From positions 31,060,229-31,124,228 of the forward strand of contig OX392533.1 of the NCBI GenBank assembly GCA_947623455.1: DNA of 64,000 nt, read 5' to 3'. Source of the stretch: Mimachlamys varia (lineage: Eukaryota > Mollusca > Bivalvia > Pectinida > Pectinidae). A program made the position numbers and the translations under genes. This document shows, piece by piece, positions 11,571 to 24,300 of the stretch. The notes beneath the pieces are model-generated. The model was given only the letters and a program-made list of their open reading frames with translations. It searched no databases and was not told the DNA's origin. Positions within the stretch are counted from its first letter, which is position 1; each line of letters opens with the position of its first letter.

Positions 11571-11834
11571 TTAGAATGTATTTTGTTATTTCAATAATCC
11601 GGCTGTACAGAGTTATATTAATAACAAAGTTATAAACACAGTTCTAAAGATTGTACTTTGAATAATTGAACAAAAAACACATTTTTCTGTATTTCCTTGG
11701 GCATAACTTTTCTCATGTCAAAGGTCTCCATGTATATTAGTTGAAAATGTTTAACGGGTTCAACTAAAAAACAAGAGGTAATATGATTCTGTATAAGCCC
11801 TTACCTTCGTTATAGAGCCATTTCTGAACCTTAC
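11571..11834. repeat. Duplicated block C' (match of 8158-8431)
   Basis: 'aatccggctgtacagagtta' and 'ataaacacagttctaaagat' are shared with 8158-8431 in the same order. The match ends at 'ctgaaccttac' in both copies. Confidence 0.75.
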
Positions 11835-11869
11835 TTCTCAACCTCGGCAAACGTCACAAATTAAATCAT

Positions 11870-12620
11870 AATTCAGGCGCTATGGGCCTTTTGATTTTTA
11901 GGTCATCTGATCCTAAGGGTCAGGATGCCGCCGTGCTTCGTCCGTCGTCGCCCGGGGTCACATGGGTCAAATATCTTAAAACCTTTAAGAGACTCATTAA
12001 CTGAAAAGTCCAGGGTACTGATATTTTGCTCGTAGCATGCTTGAAAGAAGGGCTACCAAGTTTGTTCAAATGAAATACCTTGACCAATGTTCAATGTCAC
12101 AGGGGTCAAATGTGTTAAAAATCTTCAAAGAACTTCTTCTCAATAACCTAAAGACCCGGTGAACTGATATTTGGCCTGTATAATGCTTTGATGAAGAGCC
12201 ACCAAGTGTGTTCATATGATTGACCTTTACCTACTTTCAAGGTCACAAGGTTAAGATTTAAAATATTTTAAATCTTCAAGTAACTTCTTCGTCACAGAAA
12301 GGCCTAGGATATCGATATTTTGTCTGTGCCATGCTGGGATGAAGGGCTACCAAATTTGTTCAAATGAATGACATTGATCTGATTTCAAGGTCGTGGGATC
12401 AAATGTCTAAAAATGTTTCAAACACATCTTCTCAGTAACTAAAGGCCCCATGATAAGGTTATTCTGCTGGTAGTATCACTATGCCGTGATGAAGGTATAA
12501 CAAGTTTGTTCATTGGCCCTCTTAGGTAATGGGTCAAATATGGTAATATCTTTAAACAATTACCAACAACAAAATTTATAGATTGTCAGATGACCGCTAA
12601 GGCTCATGGGCCTCTTGTTT
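11870..12620. repeat. Bivalve dispersed repeat with ~120-bp internal units
   Basis: The ends read 'tatgggccttttgat' / 'aggtcatctga' and 'cagatgaccgctaaggctca' / 'gggcctcttgtt', an inverted pair. Inside, about four or five degenerate units repeat 'gaagggctaccaagtttgtt', 'caaatgaat', 'aaggtcac', 'ggtcaaat', 'acttctt' and 'ctgatattttg'. I recall such arrays as abundant in bivalve genomes. It has no coding capacity. Confidence 0.65.
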
Positions 12621-12635
12621 AATCATTAATTTCAG

Positions 12636-12718
12636 GGAGTATGTTCGGATTAAATCGGGTTGTAGGCAAAAATTAATTGTCCGTGAAAGATGTCCTTTAA
12701 AACATTCACTTCTGGCGT
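12636..12718. repeat. Inverted partner of the 2466-2573 repeat
   Basis: Contains 'gggagtatgtt', 'ggattaaatcggg' and 'cgtgaaaga' in reverse complement to 2466-2573. Confidence 0.45.
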
Positions 12719-12826
12719 CTTAACTATTCTTGATGGGTTAAACAGGGAGGTAGTTTGATTCCTACTATATTTAATCTTTAGGTGAAGGTTCGACAATCCC
12801 TCTAGTTAATGCAGTAGCCACCCTAC

Positions 12827-13023
12827 CTGGCCCTGGTTTCATCAACGTTCCTTAACTTAAGGAAACTCCTTAACTTAAAAATCTCCATAGGAAAGCATTA
12901 CAGGATTTAAGGAAAGTTCCTTAACTAAGAATTTTCCCCTTAAATTCTGTAATGCTTTCCTATGGAGATTTTTAAGTTAAGGAGTTTCCTGAAGTTAACG
13001 AACGTTGATGAAACCGGGGCCAG
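12827..13023. mobile_element. Palindromic MITE ('ggtttcatcaacgttcctta' family), solo copy
   Basis: The left arm 'ggtttcatcaacgttcctta', 'ggaaactccttaacttaaa', 'ctccataggaaagcattaca' is inverted in the right arm, which ends 'aacgttgatgaaaccggggc'. The whole ~197 bp can fold into one hairpin. A second copy at 43126-43705 carries a nested insertion. Confidence 0.8.
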
Positions 13024-13225
13024 GAATTAGTCTTCTTCAAAGACCTTTATTGAAATCGGAATACATTTGTATATGTATGCAATAGAATATATTGAACTTG
13101 TTCGTTGGTTATAAAACAATTACATGGCAAACTTCAGATCCTTTAAACAGAATATTAAGGCTGACATCTTCAGAAAAATAGCCTATCGGATTTGTAACAT
13201 GTCAGTCTCATTTGCGACGCTTCTG

Positions 13226-13346
13226 AGTGCTGAGCAATCTGATTAAAATCATATCTTGATCTCCGCGCCGTTCCGTAGACTTCTCTCCGCTGCGTTAAAA
13301 CGGAGTGAGAACAAGGATATGTATTTTAATCAGATTGAGTGCTGAG
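13226..13346. mobile_element. ~103-bp MITE with 9-bp target duplication
   Basis: The ends 'caatctgattaaaatca' and 'attttaatcagattg' are inverted. AGTGCTGAG flanks it on both sides (13226-13234 and 13338-13346), a direct duplication of 9 bp. The interior includes 'tctccgctgcgttaaaacgg'. A half copy of the end motif occurs near 59730. Confidence 0.75.
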
Positions 13347-13708
13347 AAATGACGTTTAATTTAAAGTTTACTTATATACCCAGATCATGCGGAGCTTCAT
13401 TTCTCTTTTAATAATTGTTGAGAGGGAAGCCGACCTCATTTATACATATGTTTGTCCATTCGACACTACTAATGCCATAACAAAATCAAATGGTAATATA
13501 TTTTAGCAGATTGTAAATAAGAAAAAAGGCTAAGTAATCTTGACCGATATTACTAGAATTCTAAAACGTCATGATCACTATCGCGTCATCACTTTCCGCA
13601 GCGCAACCAGAGTAACGACACAATTTTGTCACAACTTCCATCTGCCATTGATGATGGCACGCACGATGCATAGAGTTTACCATTACAGCTTATGTCCTAC
13701 AGTAGGAA

Positions 13709-13740
<32 letters not shown>

Positions 13741-15060
13741 GGGTAACCAATCGCCCATGCAAGTACATTGTAAACAGAGGAATATATATATATACCCTGA
13801 GGTTAATATTTATGAATTCTAGTACTTGATTGAATACTCGGACTACAGCACACATGGGTGATGGTCTCTATTAATAGTACACAGCACAGCATGTTGCACG
13901 ACGTAACATTGGCTCGATAATGACGTAACGTCACTGTTTGGAAAACGCCGATGAAGGAAAGTGGAAAATGGGACACGGTGAAATTATATATCAATCCTTA
14001 GTGTACATAAAAAATATGAGATTGTGATTGATGGATCAGGTAGTATAGATAAGAAAACATTGAACTGTGACGGACACAGGGCGAGAACATTAAATGGCAT
14101 CACCTTTGCGCACACCAATTAAATGCACCAATAATTAAATCAGGAGTCACTATGTACTGCAAGAGTGACAATCGCTATAAGCATTAAGATTTGTTGCAAT
14201 ATAGAGTAGAAAACATATTGGCCAAATAGAAGAACTATTTGATGGCTTTCCTTTATATACAAATATAAGTCCGTTGTCCAGTGAAAGCACGTGCACATGT
14301 ATAGAGTGTATGAGGTCAGGAGAATAGGCATACTTATATCTTAGTGATAATATCATATTGAAATTATTATAGGCAAAATAATAATAAAAACAACTTTTGT
14401 GTTATTATTTTAACAAAAAATGAAATTTAAGAAATCCAAATATCGGCTTAATCCATTGTACGTCAAGCAGTTTCACAAAAAAATCGAGCATCTGTATATC
14501 CGACACACTTGTATCAAATGCAATAGTGACCTACTCTGCTTTATTTTTGGTATGACTGACAGCCTTTCATATTCATCAAATATACATAAAATATGAAATC
14601 TTAATTTGACTGATATGAATGCAATGTGTGTCCATCCATTAATCTTTGCTATTACATGTATGTATCTACATTGTATATATTTTTCATACATGATTAAAAA
14701 AAATATTTTTATATGTTACATGGTGTATTTGTTGTATTTCTTTAAGCTTTTCACAACAGCCCTTTGTTCAAAGAATCTATGTTGATGAGCTACCAACGTA
14801 AATTTTCCATTTATACAAAATAATTTAGCGACTCTTTTCAACAATTAACAATATAATTACCTTATTATAGTTATAACTGTAATGTTTTGGGGGAAACATG
14901 GGTGACACATAAAATATCTTCAAATAAATATTTTACACGTAAAACACGTGTGTTGCTACCTGGATTGCTCCATTAGAATTAATTCATGATAATATATTCA
15001 ACAGATGGTGAGTCAGCTGGCTTTTGAGAGCCACATGCAAAAATCGATTGCTTTTTCTTT
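13347..15060. other. Intergenic DNA upstream of TRAPPC8
   Basis: AT-rich sequence with a (TG)n run followed by about 18 consecutive G at about 13716-13743. Short frames only, none convincing. Distal regulatory elements could lie here, but none is recognisable. Confidence 0.4.
13716..13743. repeat. (TG)n tract joined to a poly-G run
   Basis: 'gtgtgtgtgtg' followed by an almost pure G run. Poly-G of this length is often length-variable and prone to sequencing error. Confidence 0.8.
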
Positions 15061-15090
15061 CTAATCATCGGGTAGGAGTTCTCTCCCTTC

Positions 15091-15215
15091 GATCACCGGA
15101 AGTAGATAACAACCAAAATGCGCATGATGGCTGCTGATCTGAAGCCATCACGTCCTCCAATTTACTGTTGTAGCTTATATTTGCAGATGCTGTGCTCAAA
15201 CTGAAACCTTTCAAC
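15091..15215 (+). promoter_or_regulatory. TRAPPC8: Probable TRAPPC8 proximal promoter / 5' UTR
   Basis: ACCGGAAGT at 15095-15103 matches the ETS-family core common in TATA-less housekeeping promoters. It lies 113 bp before the start codon. No TATA box is evident in the proper position. 'atatttgcag' ending at 15186 would also serve as a splice acceptor, so a 5'-UTR intron with an upstream non-coding exon is possible. The transcription start cannot be fixed from sequence. Confidence 0.35.
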
Positions 15216-15372
15216 ATGGCTCAGTGTAAACAGACTGCTCAGGAATTTATCCAGAACACATTTAACCCGCATGTAGCGGTGTTGTGTAGCCCCGACGCCG
15301 AGGTGTTGTGTCAGAAGAATAATTTGACGTTTGTGGAACTTGTGCAGCCCTTCTGTCATCTTACTACGGAAG
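15216..15372 (+). CDS. TRAPPC8: TRAPPC8 exon 1 (coding part)
   Basis: Residues 1-53. It begins MAQCKQTAQEFIQNTF, closely matching the human start, and includes FVELVQPF. The donor is GGAAG|GTGCCT, ending in phase 1. The same frame is open upstream to a GTG at 15192, but the ATG is supported by conservation. Confidence 0.93.
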
Positions 15373-18300
15373 GTGCCTTCTTTTCTCAATTTATATGTTA
15401 TGTGATTAACTGTTATTTTAAGCTTACAGACCCATTACATAACTGCTGTATGCGGTAATTTAGAGGTCGGTACGGGCTAAAATATTATTAGGGACATCGT
15501 GTATTTCATCGATCGAAAAGTGGGAGGGGTGGACTGCGTTGCAGACCATTTAGTTCTGTGGAATGGACGAAGTGTACAGTTTTCATAACTTTATTTTTGG
15601 TGTCCATTAGACTTCAGATTGTGTTTGAATCCTTAAGTGTGTTCTAAACAGTATTTTCATAATCGTAATTGAGTTAAAAATGTAATTTTAATTTAATAAG
15701 TATGCAGCTTGCTGAATATTGTAAACTGCATGTCCTTATTTATCAGTTGATTCAAGTCACTATAAAGGCTTGTTCTCTACAGTACTGTATCTAAGCAAAT
15801 AGGAAGGGACTAGTTTTTAAATTCATTCTTTTAGCTAGCAGTAAAAAAAAATGCTGGTACAGTGCATCATCTTTATATCATGTTGCATTTGTCAGACAAA
15901 AACATGACATTACCAGGAATGTGATATTAAGGGAAATATGTTTTCCACTAGATCTGGTGTATTTCCAATCTCCATAATTAAAAGTAAGCTATTCAATGTA
16001 AATATGCAGATGTATCAAAATATAGTTGGGGTTATTTTTTTATGCAAGATTTTCTACAAGTACGTTGTATCTGCAACCAATCGAAAATATATTATTTTCT
16101 AGGTAGTTTATATGATCAGTGAAAAAAAAATGATCTTAAGAGGAATTCACATCAAAATACATGATATTAATTGACCCGTGTTTGCACTGGTATTTTATTG
16201 TTACATTATAAATGGGGTACTTTCTGAAATAAATGGGTGCCTTAATTCTGTATAGTTTAAGTGGGAGTCCTGAAAATTATTACGGGACCTTTTCAGTTTC
16301 TATGCTTGAAAAAGATATAGGGACGGCTTCAATGCAAACCCTGATTAACCAAATAAAATTACAAAGATTATATAGAGGGGAAAATGGTGTTTTGGAAAAA
16401 CATACTATCAAGAGGAATGCAATATTAACAGACTAGGGGTGATACATGTATTATATTAGTGGAAAATACTGTAGTACACAAGGAACAACAATGCATGAAG
16501 ACAAAGTTATTGAATATCAAGTTTAGTACATATCACCTTGCTAAGTGACTCAAAATTCTTAAAATATTGTAACAATCTTTGTTAAAAGTTTCCGGTAATA
16601 ACACTATTTGTGTAGAGTGGTAATTCATAATGCAAAACCAACTTAACATAAGTGTTGATCTTCCTAAATTGTGAAAGGTATTTTTGAAATTGCAGGTAGA
16701 AAATTATGACTCTTTTAATTTGTTTCGAATAGGGTTTTATACTCTGTGTTCAACTTAAACACTTATACAAATATACATCATGTTTTCCCCATTCTTTATA
16801 ATTTCCTCATTGTAGTGACTACAACACAACAAAAGTTGTTTCAAAACAAAATTGCAACCATGAGTGACATACTGACTTCTGTACAATGTATGTACAGCTT
16901 TTCATAGATCCTATTTTGCTAGCAGGTTTGTTAATCAAAATTACAAATTTCATTCACCCCCTGAAATTACATATAATGGACCACCGTGGGTGTAACAACC
17001 TTTAAATTGAAAGTTAACAAAGGTGACATTGTAAATTGCTTTTACTGTGGCGGAAAAACAATAGAATTGAGTCTTAAGCCTCACATCTGCTACATTTCTC
17101 ATCTCTGGCTCTATTCAAGAATTTGATAGTTATGTAATTGGACGAGAAGAAGTGATAAAAGATAGTGCCGTTGCTGGGGCTTGAGCCTGTGACCTTTTGC
17201 TCTCCAGTTTGATGCTCTATCACTGAGCTAAAGGAAAGTTCTCTACAGCACACGCTTGTAAGGCAACCTATAATCAATGCACAACTTTTACACTTGTATA
17301 ACCTTTCCCAAATCCTGCCTGATCCAATTAAAGTCATCTATTTTTTTACTTGTTGAAAATATTCTAAAAGAAGTATTTGATTGAATGTTTGCAGCTCACA
17401 TCCGTGACCCTAACAATGTGCCACACTGTATTCGACACCTGAAAATTTCAATGGTGGATATGACAGCACAGCCACCGCAGCAAGCCATCGCCAGGAAGAT
17501 GATGAGCGATGCCGTCGCCAATGCCCAGCCCCAGCTGGTTGAAGGTGGGAGGGGAAATGTCATATCCATCGGCAACTATGACCTTCAGTTATCAGGTACA
17601 GTATTACTGTATTAGCGGGGGTTTAGCTGACCCGTAATGGATGCTATGATTTCTTAGGACCAAAATGATATATATTTGATCCATGATTTAAAAATGATAG
17701 TGTTTCTATATATAGGATCATTAACATTTTTAGGCATCTGATCATGATCAACGAAAGATATTAAATGACCATCTGTTTAATTTGTTTTTTTTATTTAATA
17801 GAAATGATACATAGCATAGAGTTATAAATATTTTAAATTATATGATTGAATGTTGTAAGATTTAATACCCATTTAGCATTATTTGATGTTTAAACATGTG
17901 TCATTCTTGCAGCATCTACGCCGTGGTTTGAAGCTTACCGAGATGTGTTTCTACAAGTGCTTCCTCCTAGTGACCATGAGTTCCTAAACCATTGTGTAGG
18001 CTGTATCCTTTAAATGTCATTACAGTACTGTACAGTACAGGAAATGAGCTTAATTTACTTTACAGTACAGGAAATAAGCTTAACTTACTGTACAGTACAA
18101 CAAATAAGCTTAATTTACTGTGCAGTACAGGTAACAAGCTTTACTTAACTGTACAGTACAGGAAATAAGCTGAACACTTACTTTGCAGTACTTATAAGCT
18201 TAACGTACTGTGCAGTACAGGAAATTAGCTAAATTTTCTGTGCAGTACAGGAAATAAGCTTAACTTATTGTGCAGTACAGGAAATAAGATTAAAACTTAC

Positions 18301-21300
18301 TGTGCAGTACAGGAAATAAGCTTGTTAATTTACTGTACAGTACAGGTAAGAGCTTAATTTACTGTGCAATACAGGAAATAAGCTTAATTTACTGAGAACC
18401 TGTTTAATATGTTATCCTGTAGGTGTTAACCTCTGAAACCTCCCTCATTCCACATTTCCTATGGGGGAGGAAATGCATAAATCAATGTGACTAACTGCAA
18501 TGCTCAATTTGGCTTTCCCTTTTAATGTATCAAAATAGCTTTAAAAAGTATTTATTTGATCTAGAATATGGTATAGAATTACACATACACTGCAATAACT
18601 GTGATATCATTTTACCACAAGATATAGATTTCGAATTTGTGTAAATTTTAACTAAATGAAGGTTTTGGAGGAGATCAGTAAAGTTTGGTCAAACTGAGGG
18701 AGTCTCCCTCCCAATAAAGGAGGGTTAACAGGATAAAAGTTATCCCTGTATTCAGAAATCTTGCCTAATCTCCATTATCCGACCCAAGTATATTGTCCAA
18801 CATTATGTCAGATTAGATGTATTTCATTGTATGATGTATAGATGTGTTAAACCAAGGGCAGATAACATCATGCATGTAGTCCAGTTGTTTTGTTTAAATT
18901 ATTGAAAGATTTTGAATACATCTCATTACGTTCTGAAAAAAGTTGATAAAAAGCTGTGAAACATTAATTTGAATATGACATTCTGTTGATGCAATTTGAA
19001 ATTCCTGCTTTGAGATTCCTTATGCTAATAGCAGTTACAGTATATGGTTATTATGTTCCATAACATGACTTTCTTGACTTTGAATTATTCTGGTATGTCA
19101 GAGTTTAGATTAAACCAAAAGTGCTTAACACAAAAAATAAAATGTTTTATTTGCTAATATAACAAATGTGGTACTGTTAACTGGTATCTATACTAGCTTG
19201 TCCAGATCCTGTGTATTAAACCATACGATAAATTTTACAAAAAAACTATTGTGGTGGACCTTGACCCTGTGACCAGGTGTATTTGTCGTGTCCTCCGGCC
19301 ACTCTGACCCTATCACAGGGTTCAATAACCTGGCCGGTCAGCAACATCAACAGCAGACCCAGTTTCCCAACAAGATGCCCCGCTGGCTGGCCCCCAACCT
19401 CATGAAGTATTACGTACTGCTGCATGACGTCACAGAAGGGGAGGATGCAAAGTACGACTTAACTCAGTATAAAAGTCATAACCTAAGGTGTTTGCTTGTC
19501 CTTCCCCGGAGGGTTTTCACTTATCAGTGTGGTGACCATGTAATATAGTGGCTTAGAGAAACCCTGATGATTCTAAGGCCCTGGTTAAATGCTGTAAGAA
19601 AAGCTGAAAAAAAATAGAATTTAAAACTCAGGAAAAAAATGTTTGGAAATGCTTTTCACCTTCTTTTATTTATAATGATCAAAACAAAATTTATGAATAT
19701 CTGCAAACAATTTTGAAATTGAAAAAAAAAATTGCATTAGAAATCATTTAGAAACGCTTTAAACCATCCTTCATTATAATTTAAATAAAATGTTACTTTA
19801 TTTATAGTCAATGAAATTCATTGAAAATAACCTAAAAAGGCAAAACATTTTGAATGAAATTCATTGATATCATTTTCATTTGTTGAAGGGGTTTATTGTA
19901 TTTTTGAGGAGAATCAAGTGCCAGGGTTCTCTAATACTTCCACTTACAGTAGTTAGATTTGCTGTTAAGTGTTTCCTAGCTGGGAAAAAAAACAGAATAA
20001 TTCCGCTGATTTTCCAAGCTTAAATCACTATTAATATTAGAAACACCTTTGCATGACTTTTGTGTTTGGTATGTACATCTGCTTAGAGAAATAACTTTGT
20101 TTACAATTTGTCCTTTTTACTGGTTTATATTTTACAGATTAGATATTTGTAATTAATTTTATATGCTGAAAAAGAGTGCTATTTATATGAAATAACATAT
20201 TTTTTTGGACTTAAGTAAAAAAATTGAGTGGTAATGCATATATTTTCTGCTTCTGAATTCTTTTGAATCAATGTATTGGATGACTTGTTTATTTTATTTA
20301 GATGATGATATATGTATCTTTTTCTTTCAAGATAATTTCTTTTATAAATCAATCTGTCTGTGGATGAATGTATTCCTTTAGTGATCTATACCAATATCAA
20401 CCCCTTTCCACTCTTTTTTTTTGTTGATTAAATTTTTCTAGCATTTAAAATTTTTCTTGTATTGCCTTCTTTTTAGGGTAGCTTTAATTACTACAACAGT
20501 AGCCTTAAATATTCTGGCATAAATCCAAAACCTGCATTTGAGCTAGATACATATATTAAACTCATCTGATATCTAGTCTCACACCTATATAAAATATGAT
20601 GGTTAATTATTAATCTGTTTAAAACTTCATAAAATTTGATTCCAATTAAAAAAAATCCTAATTTCATTGTAGAGATGTCTAGATATTTTTGAAGTTTATA
20701 TGTCCCTATAATTTGCTATACTGATGGAAAGTATAATGATCTGAATCTTAATATTGTCTTTGGAAAAAATTGCTATCAAAAGGAAATTGTTATCAAAATG
20801 ATATCGGACTGAATCATATATCGTTGATCATACCAAATTTAAGATATTTGTACTTCCAACCATCAATTACGAAATCTGAACTGGTTCCCACTACTAGTAT
20901 TAGCCTTGTATAGTTATTGACATATCGGTTACATTGTGTAGCATTAATCAACATAACAAAAGTACTAAGCAGACACAAAAATCAGCTTTTGAAAAAAAAA
21001 TTAACATACTAAGTTTTATTTCTGTATCTTGGTCCTGATCAGGATGAAGCCTTATGTATACCTTTACAGGCAAAACTACCTTAACAACCCTTACACTCGA
21101 ATATGCTTTGATCATTACCCTACTTTTAACTTCTGTATCAAGATATACCAGTTCTCCAATATTTACCCTGGGAAGTTACATCACTATTCAAATGTCAAAA
21201 GCAGGCTATAAGATTAGTGTCCATATAGAAATGGACATCTAATTCTGATTGAAGGAATGTGTTCATGAGAGGAAACCAAGTCAAGCCTTAATTTGATATA

Positions 21301-24300
21301 TTATGGAGCTTTTTGTAATGTTATTCTACAATATAATTTTATAGAGCGATAAGTAAGTCGAAAATTCTCCAATAAATTTCTGCATGATTGTTGTTGTAGA
21401 GGAACGTATGTTGTGTCGCCCGGTATCAATTTTGTTACGTGGGATTTTATTTTCGAAGTTTCAAAATCTTTATGTATTAAATGTTTATGAATATTCATAC
21501 AAGCTGAAACTAATACACTGTTTTATGTTTTTTCAATTCAGTGTATTAATATACTATTCATTTTTAAAAATTTCAAAATAATTTTTTTTCTCTCTTTTTG
21601 CTGCTACCCAGAGCTGATGCTATTTACCAGAGTATGAAATCGACATACGGAGCGAGTGGCTGTCATCTACTACACATAAATTCTCGCAGTATCAAAGTGG
21701 CCGATAGCATGAAGACAGACAGTAACCTGCCCGACCCGTGGAGTCAGTTCCTCAGCAAGCCTGTGGATAACTCTAATGTAAGTCTGGCTTTGACAATCTC
21801 TATATGTAATTATCTTTGTTAGCTATATATGATAGTGTACTAATCGGATGGAACCCTTGGCAAAAAGTATTTGGTACTTCAAAGATTTGTCCTATATATT
21901 ATATGAAATGTAACCCCCTGCTTGCCAACCTAACTTTTAAAACAAATGCTAGTTCTAACTCTTTACTCTTGGTAGAAATACTATTTTGTGTGCAGTGTTG
22001 AGCTTTTTATCATCAGTGTGTAAGTTAGTAAGGCTTTGATTTCTGCGTTTAATATATCTAGCGGATTGTCTAAGGGTTTATCAACTACGTGGCTCCTTCG
22101 TCTCGCTGACGGTATTTAGCAGATATTGGTTATGCCCTGTATACAGTACCCTCTTTGTGCAGTATAAGGAATTTTCTTGCAGAACATGAATATGATAATA
22201 ATCTTTATTTAAACTTGATGACATATTGAGTCAAGGACTCGTCTTATATAATATTAAGTATGATCAAATTTGTTTCACTGCAACATTCATTCATTGCAGA
22301 CATTTGGGGATGATGTCAGAATATTATTCCTTATTTCAGAAATTGATTTACATTGTAATTATGAAACTGAAAATTGCACTTCAGATGGGAAAAAAATGAC
22401 AATTTTGATTTATATGGCAATTGTATTATTGTACTGATGGTTATAGATATATCCTAGAAAAGATTCACTGGTCAGGATTATTTTGATAGTAGGGATATTT
22501 TAGAGCTTGTAAACATCATTCATGGTTTTGATAATTGGTTCATGATTGAAAATGATAAATATTATAGCTTTTAAGTTAAACAAACAGCCTCCTCAGATTA
22601 GATTTCAAAAGGAAACATATGCTGGTCAATGCCAGTTTAGAAAGTGTTTTTAAGCTTCAGCTGAAGACTAGGCAGTACTTTTAGAACTCTGTAGTGAGGT
22701 GTATGTAGAGCTAGTGTAGGACTAGGTGCTGTACATGTATCACTGGTAGAATTTAGAAGTAATTGCACAGTCATTTATTTACATAGCTACATGTACAACT
22801 GTTCTCACTGCTGAGGAAATCTCTAGCAGGCTATCATTCTATTTTTGTGAGGTTGTTAGGTGAACACTCAAGATGAACAGAAGAAAATACATTGATTAAA
22901 AAAAATGTCTTTCTCAACTTGAGTGACCACCTCATAGCTGAAACTAAGATAGAATGTTATGGTGTGTATTTACAGTTGTTTGGATTTTTTAGATGAATGT
23001 ATCAATGTATTAGTTTGAACTGTGGTTATATTTGTGAAATAATATAAAAAATCTGTTCAAGTGAGAGATGATTGACTGAAATGTGCAAATAAATAGGATA
23101 GTCGGGTGGTGCAGTGGATATTGCACTTGCCTTTCGTTTGCTTGATTCCCCGACTGGATGTGAAAAGGTATGGGGTCACCTGTCCGACCACGTGGGTTTT
23201 TTCCGGGTACTCCGGTTTATTTTCTCCCACAATAAGACCCCTTGCGTGCTAACATCGGGGCCAACAATAGTGATTTATATAAGTTGGATAACTTGTTTCA
23301 TAATTGTTGTAAATAGGATATATGTGTGTGGATTAAGGTTAGATATACATATATATACTGTATCAATATGAGCTATTATAAAGACAATGTATGAAAGGGA
23401 GAGAACTGTATGGACTTTAATGCCAAGTTCTTTATATGAGGGAGATGACAAAACCCTGTATACAAGGGGGGATAACTGTATGGGGTTAAGTGACTGATCC
23501 TGTCACAATGGAAATAATTATGTGGGAAAGAAATGCTGTCGTTACTCCACATTAACAGATCAAACTTTCATGATCATCTCACCCACAAGACGTTGCCCAC
23601 TGAGTCTTTGATTTCGCTATGACATATTCCAAGGGTATGCAGAGTGAAAGTACCACCAACCGTCCCTGTACCGTCCCAACCGGTTATGTGAATGCAGCCC
23701 AAATGTCAGACCCTACATACAAGGGAGATAACTTGTATAGTTTTCACTAACCGTCGACACCTCATGTAGTCACTAAAACCTTTTATTCCAGAAAAAACGC
23801 CAAAAGGCTAGATATTACATAGCATGGGTAAGTTGTAGTGGATCTCCTAGCTTTGGTTCTCATCTATCTGACTTTCGTTGCTCGTTGTTTTTTTTTTTTA
23901 TCTCCTACGTTTAGATATATGATGGTTTCAGTTGATGCTTGTTTTTCTGCTCCTTGTTTCCTGTGAAATCTCTGTATGGTTTCCTACTTTGGGTACCCTT
24001 AGCCAGACCGTGAATGATAAATGTATAATATGGTTGTTTTCATAATATGATTTTATTTTTAGTTTTTTTTCAGTGACAGTTTGTATTCTTTGTCAGCAAA
24101 AAGAAACCATTATATACAATAGAAAACATTTTTGCTTTGGATTTTAAAGTCCCAATATACGTAACTTTAGAGAAATTATCGTAATTCTGAAAAATTATGA
24201 AAAAAATCCAGTTGATAACCATGCAAAAATAAGCCTAAAACAAAGGAAAACTGAGCGGTAACTAACAAGAAACTCCTGACAGAAAAATCAAAAGAAGTGA

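Noticed and set aside
15192..15215. Upstream GTG start for TRAPPC8
   Set aside because: Frame is open, but GTG initiation is unlikely in animals and similarity to human starts at the ATG at 15216.
17150..17245. A functional minus-strand tRNA gene
   Set aside because: A- and B-box-like strings are present, but no good cloverleaf pairing is apparent and the B box is degenerate. A SINE head fits better.
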